Positions 8,721 to 18,578 are shown, numbered from the stretch's first letter. The stretch: 64,000 nt of DNA from an uncultured Ruminococcus sp. (GCF_937915125.1 NZ_CALDMP010000098.1:62001-126000), one strand, 5' to 3'. Program-made: numbers and translations. The notes: generated by a model not told the origin, from the sequence alone.

Positions 8721-9967
8721 AGGTTACCTCCCTGCCGGGGCTGTGTCCGTTCCATGACCCCAGTGTCCGCCGGCTTCTGTTTTTCCACACGATAACGCAC
8801 ACGGGAAATATTCAAAACAATTCCCATTTCTGCCAGCTGTAAGATCAGCGCCGTGCCGCCGTAGCTGAAGAAGGGCAGACTGATACCCGTATTGGGAATC
8901 AGGTTGCTGACTACGGCAATGTTGAAAAACGCCTGCAATCCGATGTGGGAAGTGAGCCCAATGGCAACCAGCATCCCGAATTTATCCCTGGCGTGCATGG
9001 CAATGTGGAATCCGCGGATCACCAGCATCGCAAACAGCAGCAGCACGGTCACTGCGCCCACAAAGCCCAGTTCTTCACAGACAATGGAAAACACAAAGTC
9101 ATTTTTGGTTTCCGGCAGGTATAGATATTTCTGCCGGGATTCTCCCAGACCCAGTCCGAACAGTCCGCCGGAACCAATGGCGATCAGAGACTGGCAGGTC
9201 TGCCAGGTATCGCCCAGGCTGTCGGCAAACGGATCCAGCCAGGAATTGATACGCTTTCCGATATACTCATAGCTGTCGGACATGAGAAAGCCGATGAGCA
9301 GCGCAGCACCCACTGCGGCAATACCGATCATCAGAAATTGTTTCAGATCTGCACCGCCCACGAAAATCAGAATGATGCACATGAGCACAATGAGCACTGT
9401 GGCAGAAAGGTGCGGTTCCTTGATGAGGAGTGCCGCCGGGATCGCCATAAACAGCAGCAGCGGCAGCATTCCCTTGCGGAACGACCGCATATTGTCGTAG
9501 TTCTTTTCAATGACATAGGACAGGAAAACGACAATGCCGATCTTCATCAGCTCTGACGGCTGAAAGTTAAAGCCGCCGATGGCGATCCATCGTGTGGCAC
9601 CGCCTTCCGTAACGCCGATTCCCGGGACAAATACCATGACCAGCAGCACCAGAGGGATGATATAGGCACCTACTGCGATCATGGGCTTCTGAAATATGTG
9701 ATAATCCACCGTGCAGAGCACACACATGATCACCAGTCCCACAATGGCATTTTTGATCTGATTTGCCGCATAGAACGTACCATCCTCACCCTCGGCAATG
9801 GCCCAGGCATAGCTGGCTGAGAACATCATAATAATGCCGATAACCAGCAGTGCAATGACGATCAGGAAAAAGGCAAGATCTACCTCGCCGTAACGCACAT
9901 TGCGCTGCCACAGGGGCAGATTGAAGCGACTTTTTTTTCGTGTTCCGGCAGCAATTTGTTCCGCCAT
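8717..9967 (-). CDS. ftsW: SEDS-family division glycosyltransferase FtsW/SpoVE
   Basis: A 416-residue polytopic protein of the SEDS family, the peptidoglycan polymerases that pair with class B penicillin-binding proteins. About ten membrane helices are visible, with GGATRWI, QPSELMKIG, IGSGGLFGLGLGESRQK and the C-terminal PNTGISLPFFSYGG signature. The start at 9967 follows AAGGAGG perfectly; 21 upstream codons are open but overlap mraY. Its partner is probably the PBP encoded at 13910-16261. In Bacillus murD sits between mraY and this gene; here mraY and ftsW are adjacent. Confidence 0.94.
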   Translation of the reverse strand: MAEQIAAGTRKKSRFNLPLWQRNVRYGEVDLAFFLIVIALLVIGIIMMFSASYAWAIAEGEDGTFYAANQIKNAIVGLVIMCVLCTVDYHIFQKPMIAVGAYIIPLVLLVMVFVPGIGVTEGGATRWIAIGGFNFQPSELMKIGIVVFLSYVIEKNYDNMRSFRKGMLPLLLFMAIPAALLIKEPHLSATVLIVLMCIILIFVGGADLKQFLMIGIAAVGAALLIGFLMSDSYEYIGKRINSWLDPFADSLGDTWQTCQSLIAIGSGGLFGLGLGESRQKYLYLPETKNDFVFSIVCEELGFVGAVTVLLLFAMLVIRGFHIAMHARDKFGMLVAIGLTSHIGLQAFFNIAVVSNLIPNTGISLPFFSYGGTALILQLAEMGIVLNISRVRYRVEKQKPADTGVMERTQPRQGGNL

Positions 9968-10002
9968 ATGCAACCTCCTTGGGGGTTCGGACATCGTTGC
10001 CC

Positions 10003-11031
10003 TTAGAATATCACAAGCAGCAGTCCGCACAGTCCGGCAATGAGACCGAACAGAGAAAATGTAATGACAATCTTATATTCACTGAAGCCGCTCATCTCAA
10101 AATGATGGTGGATGGGCGTCATTTTAAAGATACGGCGACCCTCGCCGTACTTCTTTTTCGTATACTTAAAATAGGTCACCTGGATCATAACGGAAAGTGC
10201 CTCCAGGATGTATACCAGCGCTACCAGCACCAGCACCAGATGCTGGTGGGTGGCTAGCCCCACTGCGGCAACTGCCGCACCCAGGAACATAGAGCCGGTG
10301 TCGCCCATAAAGCACTTTGCCGGGTGGAGATTCCACACCAGAAAGCCCAGGCATCCGCCGGCAAGCGCCATGGTGAACAGGGTGTATGTGTGCATCTGAA
10401 GTCTGCTGCAAATGAGCGTGAAGATCAGCATTGCCACCAGCGTCACAGTGCCGCAGAGGCCGTCTACACCGTCTGTCAGATTCACCGCATTGGTCAGGTA
10501 CAGGATCACCAGCACCATAAGGGGATAATAGAACCACTTGATATCAAACTGCACAAACGCCAGGTCAATGACGGTGTTCCGGTCGCCCAGGAAGTACATT
10601 GCACCCAGCCACAACACTGCTGCCACTACCTGCAAAATGATCTTCTGCATGGGCGTCAGACCCTCATTCTGTTTCTTCGCCACCTTTGCGAAGTCGTCAA
10701 TAAAGCCGATAACGCCGAACAGAATGCAGAACAGCACACAGCTCAGTACCCGGAGTGCTTCCCGGTCGCCGCCGATGGAAACGGCATCCGTTGTACCGAA
10801 AAAACGGTACAGAGCATAGCCAACAGCCGTGCCCACAACGCTGCCCACAATGAACAGAATACCGCCCATGGTAGGCGTCCCCTGCTTTCCGGCGTGCCAC
10901 TTCGGCCCGAAATCGACTTTGATGGGCTGCCCGAATTTCAGCTTGTGCAGCCACGGAATCAGGGCTTTTCCGCCCAGTGCTGCCACGGCAAATGCCAGCA
11001 GTCCCACTGCAATGTTAATCCAGAACGGCAT
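10003..11031 (-). CDS. mraY: Phospho-N-acetylmuramoyl-pentapeptide transferase MraY
   Basis: A 342-residue polytopic enzyme that transfers phospho-MurNAc-pentapeptide to undecaprenyl phosphate, forming lipid I. Signatures are GTPTMGGILF, the aspartates in GFIDDFAKV, NAVNLTDGVDGL, GDTGSMFLG and MTPIHHHFE near the end. Two in-frame ATGs compete: 11031 lies nine bases after AGGAGG, while 11040 is only three or four bases from it, so 11031 is preferred. The start overlaps the murF stop region by 17 bases. Confidence 0.95.
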   Translation of the reverse strand: MPFWINIAVGLLAFAVAALGGKALIPWLHKLKFGQPIKVDFGPKWHAGKQGTPTMGGILFIVGSVVGTAVGYALYRFFGTTDAVSIGGDREALRVLSCVLFCILFGVIGFIDDFAKVAKKQNEGLTPMQKIILQVVAAVLWLGAMYFLGDRNTVIDLAFVQFDIKWFYYPLMVLVILYLTNAVNLTDGVDGLCGTVTLVAMLIFTLICSRLQMHTYTLFTMALAGGCLGFLVWNLHPAKCFMGDTGSMFLGAAVAAVGLATHQHLVLVLVALVYILEALSVMIQVTYFKYTKKKYGEGRRIFKMTPIHHHFEMSGFSEYKIVITFSLFGLIAGLCGLLLVIF

Positions 11032-12397
11032 CTTCTGCATCCTCCTCCTGCTCAAATATCACGTCAATACAATCCTCCAGGTGCATGCCCCGGCTCGCCT
11101 TGAACAATACCACATCATCCGGCCTCAAATACTGGCGGATCACACGGCAAAGCTCCCGGCGATCCTCGGTGTGATACACCGAAACCTCCTGCATGGCAGC
11201 TCGCTGTGCCAGGTAGAAGGATTCCTTTCCGAAGCAGAACAGCGCATCCACTTCGCTTGCCGCTGCCATTTCGCCCACCAGGGTGTGCAGCTGACGGGAC
11301 ATTTCCCCCAGCTCCAGCATATCCCCCAGCACAGCCACTCGTCTGCCCTTACAAGGCAGATCATGGAGTACAGTCAGTGCTGCTTTCATGGAATCCGGGC
11401 TGGCATTATAACAGTCTGCAATAATGGTATATGCGCCCCGGCGGTAAATATTCTGCCGCAGACCCACGGTCTGATACTGTCCCAGAGCACGACAGATCTG
11501 TTCCGGCGCAATGCCGGCAAGTCTGCCTACGCAGAATGCTGCCAGGGCATTCATGACATTATGGTCTCCGGCACAGGGCAGTACCACCGGATACTTCTCA
11601 CCGTCCTGGGCGAGAATGAAGAATTCCGTGGACTGTGCCTTGCGCACGATATCCACCGCACGGACATCTGCCTTGGGAGACTGCATACCATAGGTCACCA
11701 CCGGACGGGACAGATCCCGTTTGAGCGGTGCCAGGAGTGCATCATCTCCGTTCACCACAAGGGGTGCATCCGGTGCCATGCCGTCCTGGATCTCCAGCTT
11801 TGCCTGTAAGATGCCTTCCTGGGTCTTGAGATTTTCGATATGGGAATAACCGATGTTGGTGATAACACCCATGGATGGCTGTGCCGTCCGGGAAAGGCGG
11901 CTGATCTCGCCGAAGTGGGACATACCCATTTCAATGACAGCAGCCTCGTGGGAATCCTCCAGCTGGAGCAAGGTCTTGGGGAGACCGATCTCGTTGTTCA
12001 GGTTGCCCTGGGTTTTCAGGGTGCAGAACTGGGATTCCAGTACACAGGCGATCATTTCCTTGGTGGTTGTCTTTCCCACACTGCCGGTGATACCCACCAG
12101 TACCGGGGAGAATTTATGCCGGTAAAAGCCAGCAATGCGCAGCAGTGCCCTGCCCGTATCCTTTACCACCAGACAAGGGCAGTCCGCAATGGGATACTCC
12201 GTCACAGCGGCAACCGCACCGGCTTCTATTGCCTGCTTTACAAAATTGTGTCCGTCAAAGCGTGCACCCCGCAGTGCCACAAAGAGACATCCCTCCGGCA
12301 GGTCACGGGTATCGGTGCTCACGCAGGTGATCTCCGCTTCACACGGAATCGGGCACTGCAATATTTCTTTCAATTCTGACAACATCCAAGGCTTCAT
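11015..12397 (-). CDS. murF: UDP-MurNAc-tripeptide-D-Ala-D-Ala ligase MurF
   Basis: A 460-residue Mur ligase that adds D-Ala-D-Ala to the UDP-MurNAc-tripeptide. The N-terminal domain carries VSTDTRDLPEGCLFVAL, the P-loop GITGSVGKTTTKE is at about 103-113, NLNNEIGLP follows, and the C-terminal domain includes DCYNASPDSMKAAL and GDMLELG. The start follows GGGGGATT. It sits between murE and mraY, as in proteobacterial dcw clusters rather than Bacillus. Confidence 0.95.
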   Translation of the reverse strand: MKPWMLSELKEILQCPIPCEAEITCVSTDTRDLPEGCLFVALRGARFDGHNFVKQAIEAGAVAAVTEYPIADCPCLVVKDTGRALLRIAGFYRHKFSPVLVGITGSVGKTTTKEMIACVLESQFCTLKTQGNLNNEIGLPKTLLQLEDSHEAAVIEMGMSHFGEISRLSRTAQPSMGVITNIGYSHIENLKTQEGILQAKLEIQDGMAPDAPLVVNGDDALLAPLKRDLSRPVVTYGMQSPKADVRAVDIVRKAQSTEFFILAQDGEKYPVVLPCAGDHNVMNALAAFCVGRLAGIAPEQICRALGQYQTVGLRQNIYRRGAYTIIADCYNASPDSMKAALTVLHDLPCKGRRVAVLGDMLELGEMSRQLHTLVGEMAAASEVDALFCFGKESFYLAQRAAMQEVSVYHTEDRRELCRVIRQYLRPDDVVLFKASRGMHLEDCIDVIFEQEEDAEDAVLD

Positions 12398-12434
12398 CTG
12401 TCAATCCCCCAGCATTTATTTTTGGAACACTTTC

Positions 12435-13877
12435 TCAGCGTTTCGGTACGAGCGGCAGGCATTCACGCACAATTTCCCGTTCGTCCATATGAATGTGCAC
12501 GCCGCCCGGCAGCACCTGATAGTCCTCATGACCCTTTCCGGCGAGCACGATCACATCGCCGGGCTGTGCCAGCTGCATACTCCGCAGAATGGCTTCCTTC
12601 CGGTCTACCACCACTTCATAGGGCACTTCGCTGCCCTCCAGTCCCGTGAGGATATCTGCAATGATGGCCTCGGGGTCCTCATCTCTGGGATTATCCGAAG
12701 TGACCATGAGAAAGTCCGCATATTTCGCCGCAGCCTGTGCCATTTTCGGGCGCTTTGTGGCATCCCGGTTGCCGCCGCAGCCGAAGAGACAGATCAGTCT
12801 GCCTTTGGTGTATTCCTTCACGCTCCGCAGGATATTTTCCACAGCGTCCGGCGTGTGGGCATAATCACAGATCACTGTGAAATCCCGGTCAGTGGGGATC
12901 ACCTCGCATCTGCCACGGACGCCGGTGCATGTCTCTAGCGCCGACAGGATCCGTCCCAGAGGCATTCCCAGTGCATGACATGCCGCAACTGCCGCAAGGG
13001 CATTGGACACGTTGAACATTCCCGTCAGGTGCAGATTTACCGGATAGGACTTTCCGCCGCAACAAAGCCAGAAGCTGGTGCCATCGGCACGGAGCTTTAT
13101 GGCATCGGCATAGAAATCCGCCTGATTACTGCTGCCGTAGGAGATGCCGGGACATGCGATCTCGCCGAAGAGCCGTTCACCGTAGCTGTCATCTGTATCA
13201 ATAACCGCCTGGTCACAGCGGAAGAACAGAAGTTTCTTCGCCTGATAATACTGTTCCATGGTGCCGTGATAATCCAGGTGATCCTGTGTCAGATTCGTAA
13301 ATACTGCCGCATCAAAGTGGGTATCGCCGATACGCTGCTGTACCAGTCCGAAGGAGGAAACCTCCATGACCACATAATCACAGCCGGCATCTGCCATTTT
13401 CCGATAAAGCGCCATGAGGTCGTAGACAAAGGGCGTGGTATTGTCCGTATGCACCACCTGGCTGCCGATCTCATTCTGGATGGTTCCGATGAGTCCCACA
13501 GTATGGCCGTTTTTCGTCAGAATATGTTTGATGAGATTGGTGATGGTGGTCTTTCCATTTGTGCCGGTGACGCCCACAAAGTGCATCTTCCGTTCCGGAT
13601 GCCCGAACCATGCGGCACAGAGCTTTCCGTACAGGGCACGGGTATCCTCCGTCAGAATCTGGCGGTCACCCAGTCCCAGATCATGATCTACCAGTACCGC
13701 AGCTGCACCACGCTCCAGCATTTCTGCCGCAGCATTGTGTCCATCGAAGTGCTCTCCCCGAATGCAGGCAAACACCATACCCGGCTGTATCTTCCGGGAA
13801 TCGTCTGTGAGACCAGTGATCTCCTGGTCGGGCAGACTGGTCACTGCATTGTTCTCCAGCAGCTCATATAATTGCAT
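12435..13877 (-). CDS. murE: UDP-MurNAc-tripeptide synthetase MurE (meso-DAP type)
   Basis: A 480-residue Mur ligase adding the third stem residue. The P-loop GVTGTNGKTTITN is at about 101-113; YAHTPDA and TSDNPRDEDP lie in the C-terminal half. The DNPR motif identifies meso-diaminopimelate as substrate, so the cell wall is of the DAP type. Three in-frame ATGs exist; 13877 (MQLYELL) is preferred because AAAGGA lies about ten bases ahead, whereas the ATG at 13886 would sit on the ribosome site. It is 32 bases after the PBP gene. Confidence 0.95.
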   Translation of the reverse strand: MQLYELLENNAVTSLPDQEITGLTDDSRKIQPGMVFACIRGEHFDGHNAAAEMLERGAAAVLVDHDLGLGDRQILTEDTRALYGKLCAAWFGHPERKMHFVGVTGTNGKTTITNLIKHILTKNGHTVGLIGTIQNEIGSQVVHTDNTTPFVYDLMALYRKMADAGCDYVVMEVSSFGLVQQRIGDTHFDAAVFTNLTQDHLDYHGTMEQYYQAKKLLFFRCDQAVIDTDDSYGERLFGEIACPGISYGSSNQADFYADAIKLRADGTSFWLCCGGKSYPVNLHLTGMFNVSNALAAVAACHALGMPLGRILSALETCTGVRGRCEVIPTDRDFTVICDYAHTPDAVENILRSVKEYTKGRLICLFGCGGNRDATKRPKMAQAAAKYADFLMVTSDNPRDEDPEAIIADILTGLEGSEVPYEVVVDRKEAILRSMQLAQPGDVIVLAGKGHEDYQVLPGGVHIHMDEREIVRECLPLVPKR

Positions 13878-13909
13878 GTTCCTCATCCTTTCTGACGGCA
13901 TATACGCCG

Positions 13910-16261
13910 TTAATCGTTCACCTCGCCGGCAACCAGCGTCAGCGTGATAGACGTGCCTCGCTGTACCTGAGTACCCTCAGCTTCTGACTGGAACTGTACC
14001 AGTGCACCCTCGCTGCTTGCCGAAGCGCCCACAACGGCATAATTCAAGCCGTAATACGACAATGTTTCATTTGCCTGTGAGATCGTCATGCCCACCAGAT
14101 TGGGCACAGTGACAAGATCTCTCGTGATATCACTTTCTGTATAGAGCAGCACTTTTCCGCCCTTGGCAATGCTCGTTCCGGTGGTAGGAGACTGGGATAC
14201 AACTGTACTGCCCTCACCGACGATCTCATAGGTCAGCCCCAGCTGTTCCAGAGATGCCTTTGCACTTTCCAGAGATGCATCCTGGAGCAGCGGCACATTG
14301 ACATTCATCTCCTGTGCCTCTTCGTCCGTATATTCCGGATAATAGCCCATATAGGGCAGGATCTCCTGCATCACTTCCCGTGCATAAGGCGTTACAACCC
14401 TAGAACCATAATAGCCGATCTCCGGATTCGGATAGTCCGCCTGGATCAGCAGAATGACCTCGGGATCATCCGCCGGTGCAAAGCAGCAGTACGATGCCAC
14501 ATAGTCGTCCTCAATGGCTGTGTTACGAATTTCCGCCGTACCGGACTTACCGCCGATGCGATAGCCCTGGATGTACGCATTATGGGAAGGATTGTTGTCC
14601 ACAACTGCCTGAAGCTGTTCCCGTACAGTCTGAGAAGTTTCCTCCGAAATGATCTGCCGCTTCACCTTTCTACTGTTTTGCAGCGCCATATTGCCGTTGC
14701 TGTCCACAATATGATCCACCACATAGGGCGTCACCAGATAGCCGCCGTTGATGGCAGCAGAATAGGCGGTGATCAGTTCCAGCGTAGTCAGCTCATTTGT
14801 CTGACCAAATGCACTGGACGCCAGGTCAACCTGGGACATGTCATCCTTTTCCACATAGGCACCGGATACTTCGCCGGGCAGGTCGATGCCCGTCTTTTCC
14901 GACAGTCCGAAACCGTGGAAATAATAGCTGAATTTATCCACACCCAGACGCAGACCGATCTCCATAAACGCCGGGTTACAGGAATTGGTCAGTGCCTGTG
15001 TGAACGTCTGGGCACCGTGACCGGTACGCTTGGAACAGCCGATCTTTGCGTCCTGCACCTGCAAATAGCCCTGACAGAAGAAGCTGTCACTGTCCAGGTC
15101 GATGAGATCTTCCTCGAAAGCCGAAGCTGTGGTCACGATCTTAAACGTCGAGCCAGGGGGATTGATCTCGCTGATCGCCTTGTTCCGCCACTGGGTCTCC
15201 CGGGCTTCCAGATAGGCGTCCTGATACTCCGCTTCCGGCAGTTCCGCCAGAGCGTTTGCCGTCTTGGTATCATAAATTTCCGATGGATTGTTCAGATCAA
15301 AGGACGGATAGGTCGCCATGGCATAGATCTCGCCGGTTTTTGGGTTCATAAGAATGCCCGTGGCACGATCCTGCACCTCATACTCCTGCACCATTTCCGA
15401 AAGTGCCTTTTCCAGATAATACTGCATGGTCGTATCCAGAGTCAGGTAAAGGGACGCACCATCCTCCGCTTCATAGGTGGTGGAATAACGATAGGGCATT
15501 TCCTCACCGTTGGCAGCCTGTGCCGAAATGACACGGCCGTCTACACCTGCCAGATATTCATCATACTGATATTCCAGACCATACTGACCATCGCCGTCAC
15601 CATTGGTGAAGCCGATCACAGCCGCAGCCAGCTCATTCTGCGGATAATAGCGGCGTGTAGTTGCCTCTGTGCCGATAAAAGAAAGGTTCAGCGTGTCAAA
15701 ATAGGCTACGATCTCGTCTGCAATATCCTTTTCCACCTGGGTCTGCAAAACATAGTATCTGCCGGATTTTGCGAAGGATTCCTCCACCTTTTGCGGTGTG
15801 ATCTCCAGCTTTTCCGACAGGAAGGTCACGATGGAGTCATGAAGCTGATCCGTATCCACCAGATTTGCCGCTTCTTCTCCGTCCTCCTCGGCAGCTGCCT
15901 GCTTCTTCGCATTGGATTTTTCGATAGAATCCATTTCTTCCTGATAGAGCTTCGGGTCTATGTACACATTATACACCGTTGCACTCCAGGCAAGGGCAGT
16001 TCCGTTGGCATCATAAATGGCGCCGCGGCTGGCGTCCAGTGTCATGGTACCGAAATGATAGTTATTGGCAAGGGTTTCATACTTGGCATTGTCCATCACA
16101 GAGACCTTGAACAATTTTCCGGCAACTGCAATGCACATGATCATGAGCACCGCCATACTCACCTTCGAACGCCGCCGCATCCGCGTGGATGCCGAGCGTG
16201 ATGGTTTTTTCTGCGAATTCTCCCCTTGTTTTTCCTTCTCTTTTTCTCCCATATGCATCAT
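13910..16261 (-). CDS. Class B penicillin-binding protein with PASTA domains (PBP2B/SpoVD type)
   Basis: A 783-residue transpeptidase. A basic cytoplasmic tail and one membrane helix (about 34-52) precede the dimerisation domain and the transpeptidase domain, with catalytic serine in GSTFK (S371), the SCN triad (about 427-429) and KSGTAE (about 572). Two PASTA repeats occupy about residues 640-783. PASTA-bearing class B PBPs in dcw clusters are septal (PBP2B) or spore-cortex (SpoVD) enzymes; which role applies cannot be decided, and only one such gene is present here. The start at 16261 follows CCGGAGGTG; further upstream ATGs lack a site. Confidence 0.92.
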   Translation of the reverse strand: MMHMGEKEKEKQGENSQKKPSRSASTRMRRRSKVSMAVLMIMCIAVAGKLFKVSVMDNAKYETLANNYHFGTMTLDASRGAIYDANGTALAWSATVYNVYIDPKLYQEEMDSIEKSNAKKQAAAEEDGEEAANLVDTDQLHDSIVTFLSEKLEITPQKVEESFAKSGRYYVLQTQVEKDIADEIVAYFDTLNLSFIGTEATTRRYYPQNELAAAVIGFTNGDGDGQYGLEYQYDEYLAGVDGRVISAQAANGEEMPYRYSTTYEAEDGASLYLTLDTTMQYYLEKALSEMVQEYEVQDRATGILMNPKTGEIYAMATYPSFDLNNPSEIYDTKTANALAELPEAEYQDAYLEARETQWRNKAISEINPPGSTFKIVTTASAFEEDLIDLDSDSFFCQGYLQVQDAKIGCSKRTGHGAQTFTQALTNSCNPAFMEIGLRLGVDKFSYYFHGFGLSEKTGIDLPGEVSGAYVEKDDMSQVDLASSAFGQTNELTTLELITAYSAAINGGYLVTPYVVDHIVDSNGNMALQNSRKVKRQIISEETSQTVREQLQAVVDNNPSHNAYIQGYRIGGKSGTAEIRNTAIEDDYVASYCCFAPADDPEVILLIQADYPNPEIGYYGSRVVTPYAREVMQEILPYMGYYPEYTDEEAQEMNVNVPLLQDASLESAKASLEQLGLTYEIVGEGSTVVSQSPTTGTSIAKGGKVLLYTESDITRDLVTVPNLVGMTISQANETLSYYGLNYAVVGASASSEGALVQFQSEAEGTQVQRGTSITLTLVAGEVND

Positions 16262-16742
16262 CAGCCACACCTCCGGTTTCCATGCGGGCAATCGGTTTCT
16301 CATAAAATTGCTGTCAGGCAATACCGTGTAAAACCCACTGGCGTCTCTGTCGGTCTTGCTTTTATAATAGAATCAGGCAGGGAATCGTAGTCATTACCCC
16401 GCCTGTTTCAACCGTCATTCCTTGAGATCGATCCACACGCTGCATAACATGCAGCGAAGCCTGGACACCTCAAAAGACGGGAATCTCCAATTTTGCGGCA
16501 AACGATTACCTTGCCGCAAAACGTATGTCGGAATCAAAACCAACCTTGCTGCGCCATCTGTCCGATGGTCTTTTTGTGCGCCCGGTCAGATTCAACTCCA
16601 GATCCGACACCCGAATATTATCTCTTTCCTCTGTATGTCTATACTAACGGCATATTTTCTGTATGAATTCCGCTGTACAGCGGCGCCGATAGACAGCAAA
16701 ATAAATCTGGAGAACATCTCATGTCACCATATTCTATGCAGC
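16262..16742. other. 481-base non-coding gap inside the dcw operon
   Basis: No credible reading frame on either strand. It holds an exact hairpin with arms TTTTGCGGCAA and TTGCCGCAAAA at 16491-16501 and 16511-16521, and an imperfect one pairing CAGGCAGGG with CCCCGCCTG near 16377-16410. No convincing -10/-35 pair is seen on the minus strand. Confidence 0.5.
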
Positions 16743-17204
16743 TTAGCCACGCAGGTATGCCACAATGTCTTCAAACTTATGCTTGATCCGGACAAAGATG
16801 TTCTGTTCTCCCTCTTCGATCACGACCTCATCATCGGTCTGTATCTCAATATATTGAATCTGAGATTTATCCAGCTTCTGGAGCCCCAGATGCTGCTCTG
16901 CATACTCTTTGATATTACTGATGGAAGCCTTTCCCTCCAATTCCGTCTGCATCCGCACATTTTCGCTGCGCAGGATGTTGAGTTCTGCATTGGCAGAAGA
17001 AATCTCAGAATAAACTTCGTTTAATTGTACATAGCTGTTAATGACCACGCTGAACAGCAGCAGCGCCAAAACCCCGGCAATAAACACTTTCAAGGCAGCG
17101 CCTCGTTTGCTGGGATCGATCCGAAAGACGAAAATACCGCTGGAGGGTGCTTTGATTTCCTCCGGTTCCGCCGGCTTCGGTACAGATGATTTCTGCTTCG
17201 ACAT
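16743..17204 (-). CDS. ftsL: FtsL-like cell division protein
   Basis: A 153-residue bitopic protein in the ftsL position between rsmH and the PBP gene. A 36-residue cytoplasmic tail is followed by one membrane helix (FIAGVLALLLFSVVINSYV, about 41-59) and an extracellular coiled coil (QLNEVYSEISSANAELNILRS and on). FtsL forms a complex with DivIC and DivIB that activates septal synthesis. Sequence similarity in this family is weak, so the name rests on topology and position. Ribosome site GGAAAGGAG is somewhat far (about 13 bases). Confidence 0.82.
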   Translation of the reverse strand: MSKQKSSVPKPAEPEEIKAPSSGIFVFRIDPSKRGAALKVFIAGVLALLLFSVVINSYVQLNEVYSEISSANAELNILRSENVRMQTELEGKASISNIKEYAEQHLGLQKLDKSQIQYIEIQTDDEVVIEEGEQNIFVRIKHKFEDIVAYLRG

Positions 17205-17210
17205 AAGCGT

Positions 17211-18137
17211 TCAGCGGCTCCTTTCCAAAACACGAAGCTTTGCACTCCGGCTCCGGCTGTTCCGGGACAATTCCTCTTCGCTAGGTGCAATAGGCTTTCT
17301 TGTGACCAGCTTTGCCTCCGGTACTCTGCCACAGACGCACTGCGGAAAGTCCGGCGGACAGACACAGCCCTGACACCAAGCGGCAAACTGTCGTTTCACC
17401 ATCCGGTCCTCCAAGGAGTGAAATGTAATCACCGCAAGACGTCCGCCGGGCTTCAGCACCGAAAATGCAGCCTGGAGACCTGCCTCCAGGTGCTCAAACT
17501 CTCCATTGACAGCGATACGAATCGCCTGGAAAGACTTTTTACATGGATTTTTCAGACGGCGCACCTTCGGCGGCACACTGCTTTTAATAAGTTCCGCCAG
17601 TTCCGATGTGGTATGGATGGGCTTTTCCCCTCTGGCACGCACAATATTTCTCGCAATACTGCGGGCAAAGGATTCCTCTCCATAGGTGTAGAGAATGCGG
17701 GAAAGCTCCGCCTCGGAGGCGGTATTCACCAGTTCCTCCGCCGTCATTCCGGTCTGGCTCATGCGCATATCCAGAGGCGCATCCCCATGGTAAGAAAACC
17801 CACGGGATTCCTCATCCAGCTGATGGGACGAAACGCCCAGATCCAACAGGACACCGTCCACCGGTGCTGCGCCCATTTCCGTCAGAACCGTCTGCATTTC
17901 ATCATAATTGTGATGCACTACCTCCGCCGGATATGGTGCAAGGCGTTCCGTGGCTACCGCAACTGCGTCCGGGTCCCGGTCGAATCCGATGAGATGACCG
18001 CCTGCTGTCAGGCGCTTTGCGATTTCCACTGCATGACCGGCGCCGCCCACTGTGCCGTCCACATATGTGCCGTCGGGGCGAATTGCCAGACCATCCAGCA
18101 CTTCCTGTAACAAAACAGGAATATGAACAAATTCCAT
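17211..18137 (-). CDS. rsmH: 16S rRNA (cytosine-1402-N4)-methyltransferase RsmH
   Basis: A 308-residue SAM methyltransferase (MraW) acting on C1402 in the ribosomal P site. HIPVLLQEVLDGL opens the protein, motif I is DGTVGGAGHAVEI at about 27-39, GVLLDLGVSSHQLD lies near 95, FQAIRIAVNGEFEHLE near 205, and the C-terminus has TFHSLEDRMVKRQF. It follows mraZ by 12 bases and precedes ftsL by six, in the standard dcw order. Confidence 0.97.
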   Translation of the reverse strand: MEFVHIPVLLQEVLDGLAIRPDGTYVDGTVGGAGHAVEIAKRLTAGGHLIGFDRDPDAVAVATERLAPYPAEVVHHNYDEMQTVLTEMGAAPVDGVLLDLGVSSHQLDEESRGFSYHGDAPLDMRMSQTGMTAEELVNTASEAELSRILYTYGEESFARSIARNIVRARGEKPIHTTSELAELIKSSVPPKVRRLKNPCKKSFQAIRIAVNGEFEHLEAGLQAAFSVLKPGGRLAVITFHSLEDRMVKRQFAAWCQGCVCPPDFPQCVCGRVPEAKLVTRKPIAPSEEELSRNSRSRSAKLRVLERSR

Positions 18138-18149
18138 GGGCGCCTCCTT

Positions 18150-18578
18150 TTAGAATCCCAGTTCCTCCAGTGTTTCCAGCATCTGCTTTGCATCAAAAGC
18201 GGCATTGAGGGCATCCCATCTGGCTCTGTCCCAGATCTCCGCCTTGTTGTTGGCACCGATCACCACCACGTCCTTTTCCAGTCCGGCAAACATCCGCAGA
18301 TCCTGGGGGATCAGCACACGTCCCTGTTTATCGGGCGTAAGAATCCCGGCACCGGAAAAGAGCCAGCGTTTGATCTGGCTGCCCTTGGCTTCGGGAATGA
18401 GCGCCACCTTTGCAGAAAGGCGATCCCATTCCTCTTCGGAATACACCGTCAGACACGGCTGGTCCAATCCCTTTGTGACATAGAACGACGCACCTAAAAT
18501 TTCACGGAGCTTCGTCGGAAAATTCAGGCGTCCCTTTACATCAATATTGTGGTAATAGGTGCCCATAAGGGAAGCCAC
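18150..18578 (-). CDS. mraZ: Transcriptional regulator MraZ
   Basis: A 142-residue protein with two SpoVT/AbrB-like half-domains (GTYYHNIDVKGRLNFPTKLR at about 6-25 and DKQGRVLIPQDLR at about 83-95). MraZ proteins are DNA-binding repressors of their own dcw operon. The GTG at 18578 follows GGAAAGG by about 12 bases; the in-frame ATG at 18566 is an alternative without a site. It is the first gene of the dcw cluster, and repeated GTGGGG boxes lie directly upstream, consistent with autoregulation. Confidence 0.93.
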   Translation of the reverse strand: MASLMGTYYHNIDVKGRLNFPTKLREILGASFYVTKGLDQPCLTVYSEEEWDRLSAKVALIPEAKGSQIKRWLFSGAGILTPDKQGRVLIPQDLRMFAGLEKDVVVIGANNKAEIWDRARWDALNAAFDAKQMLETLEELGF

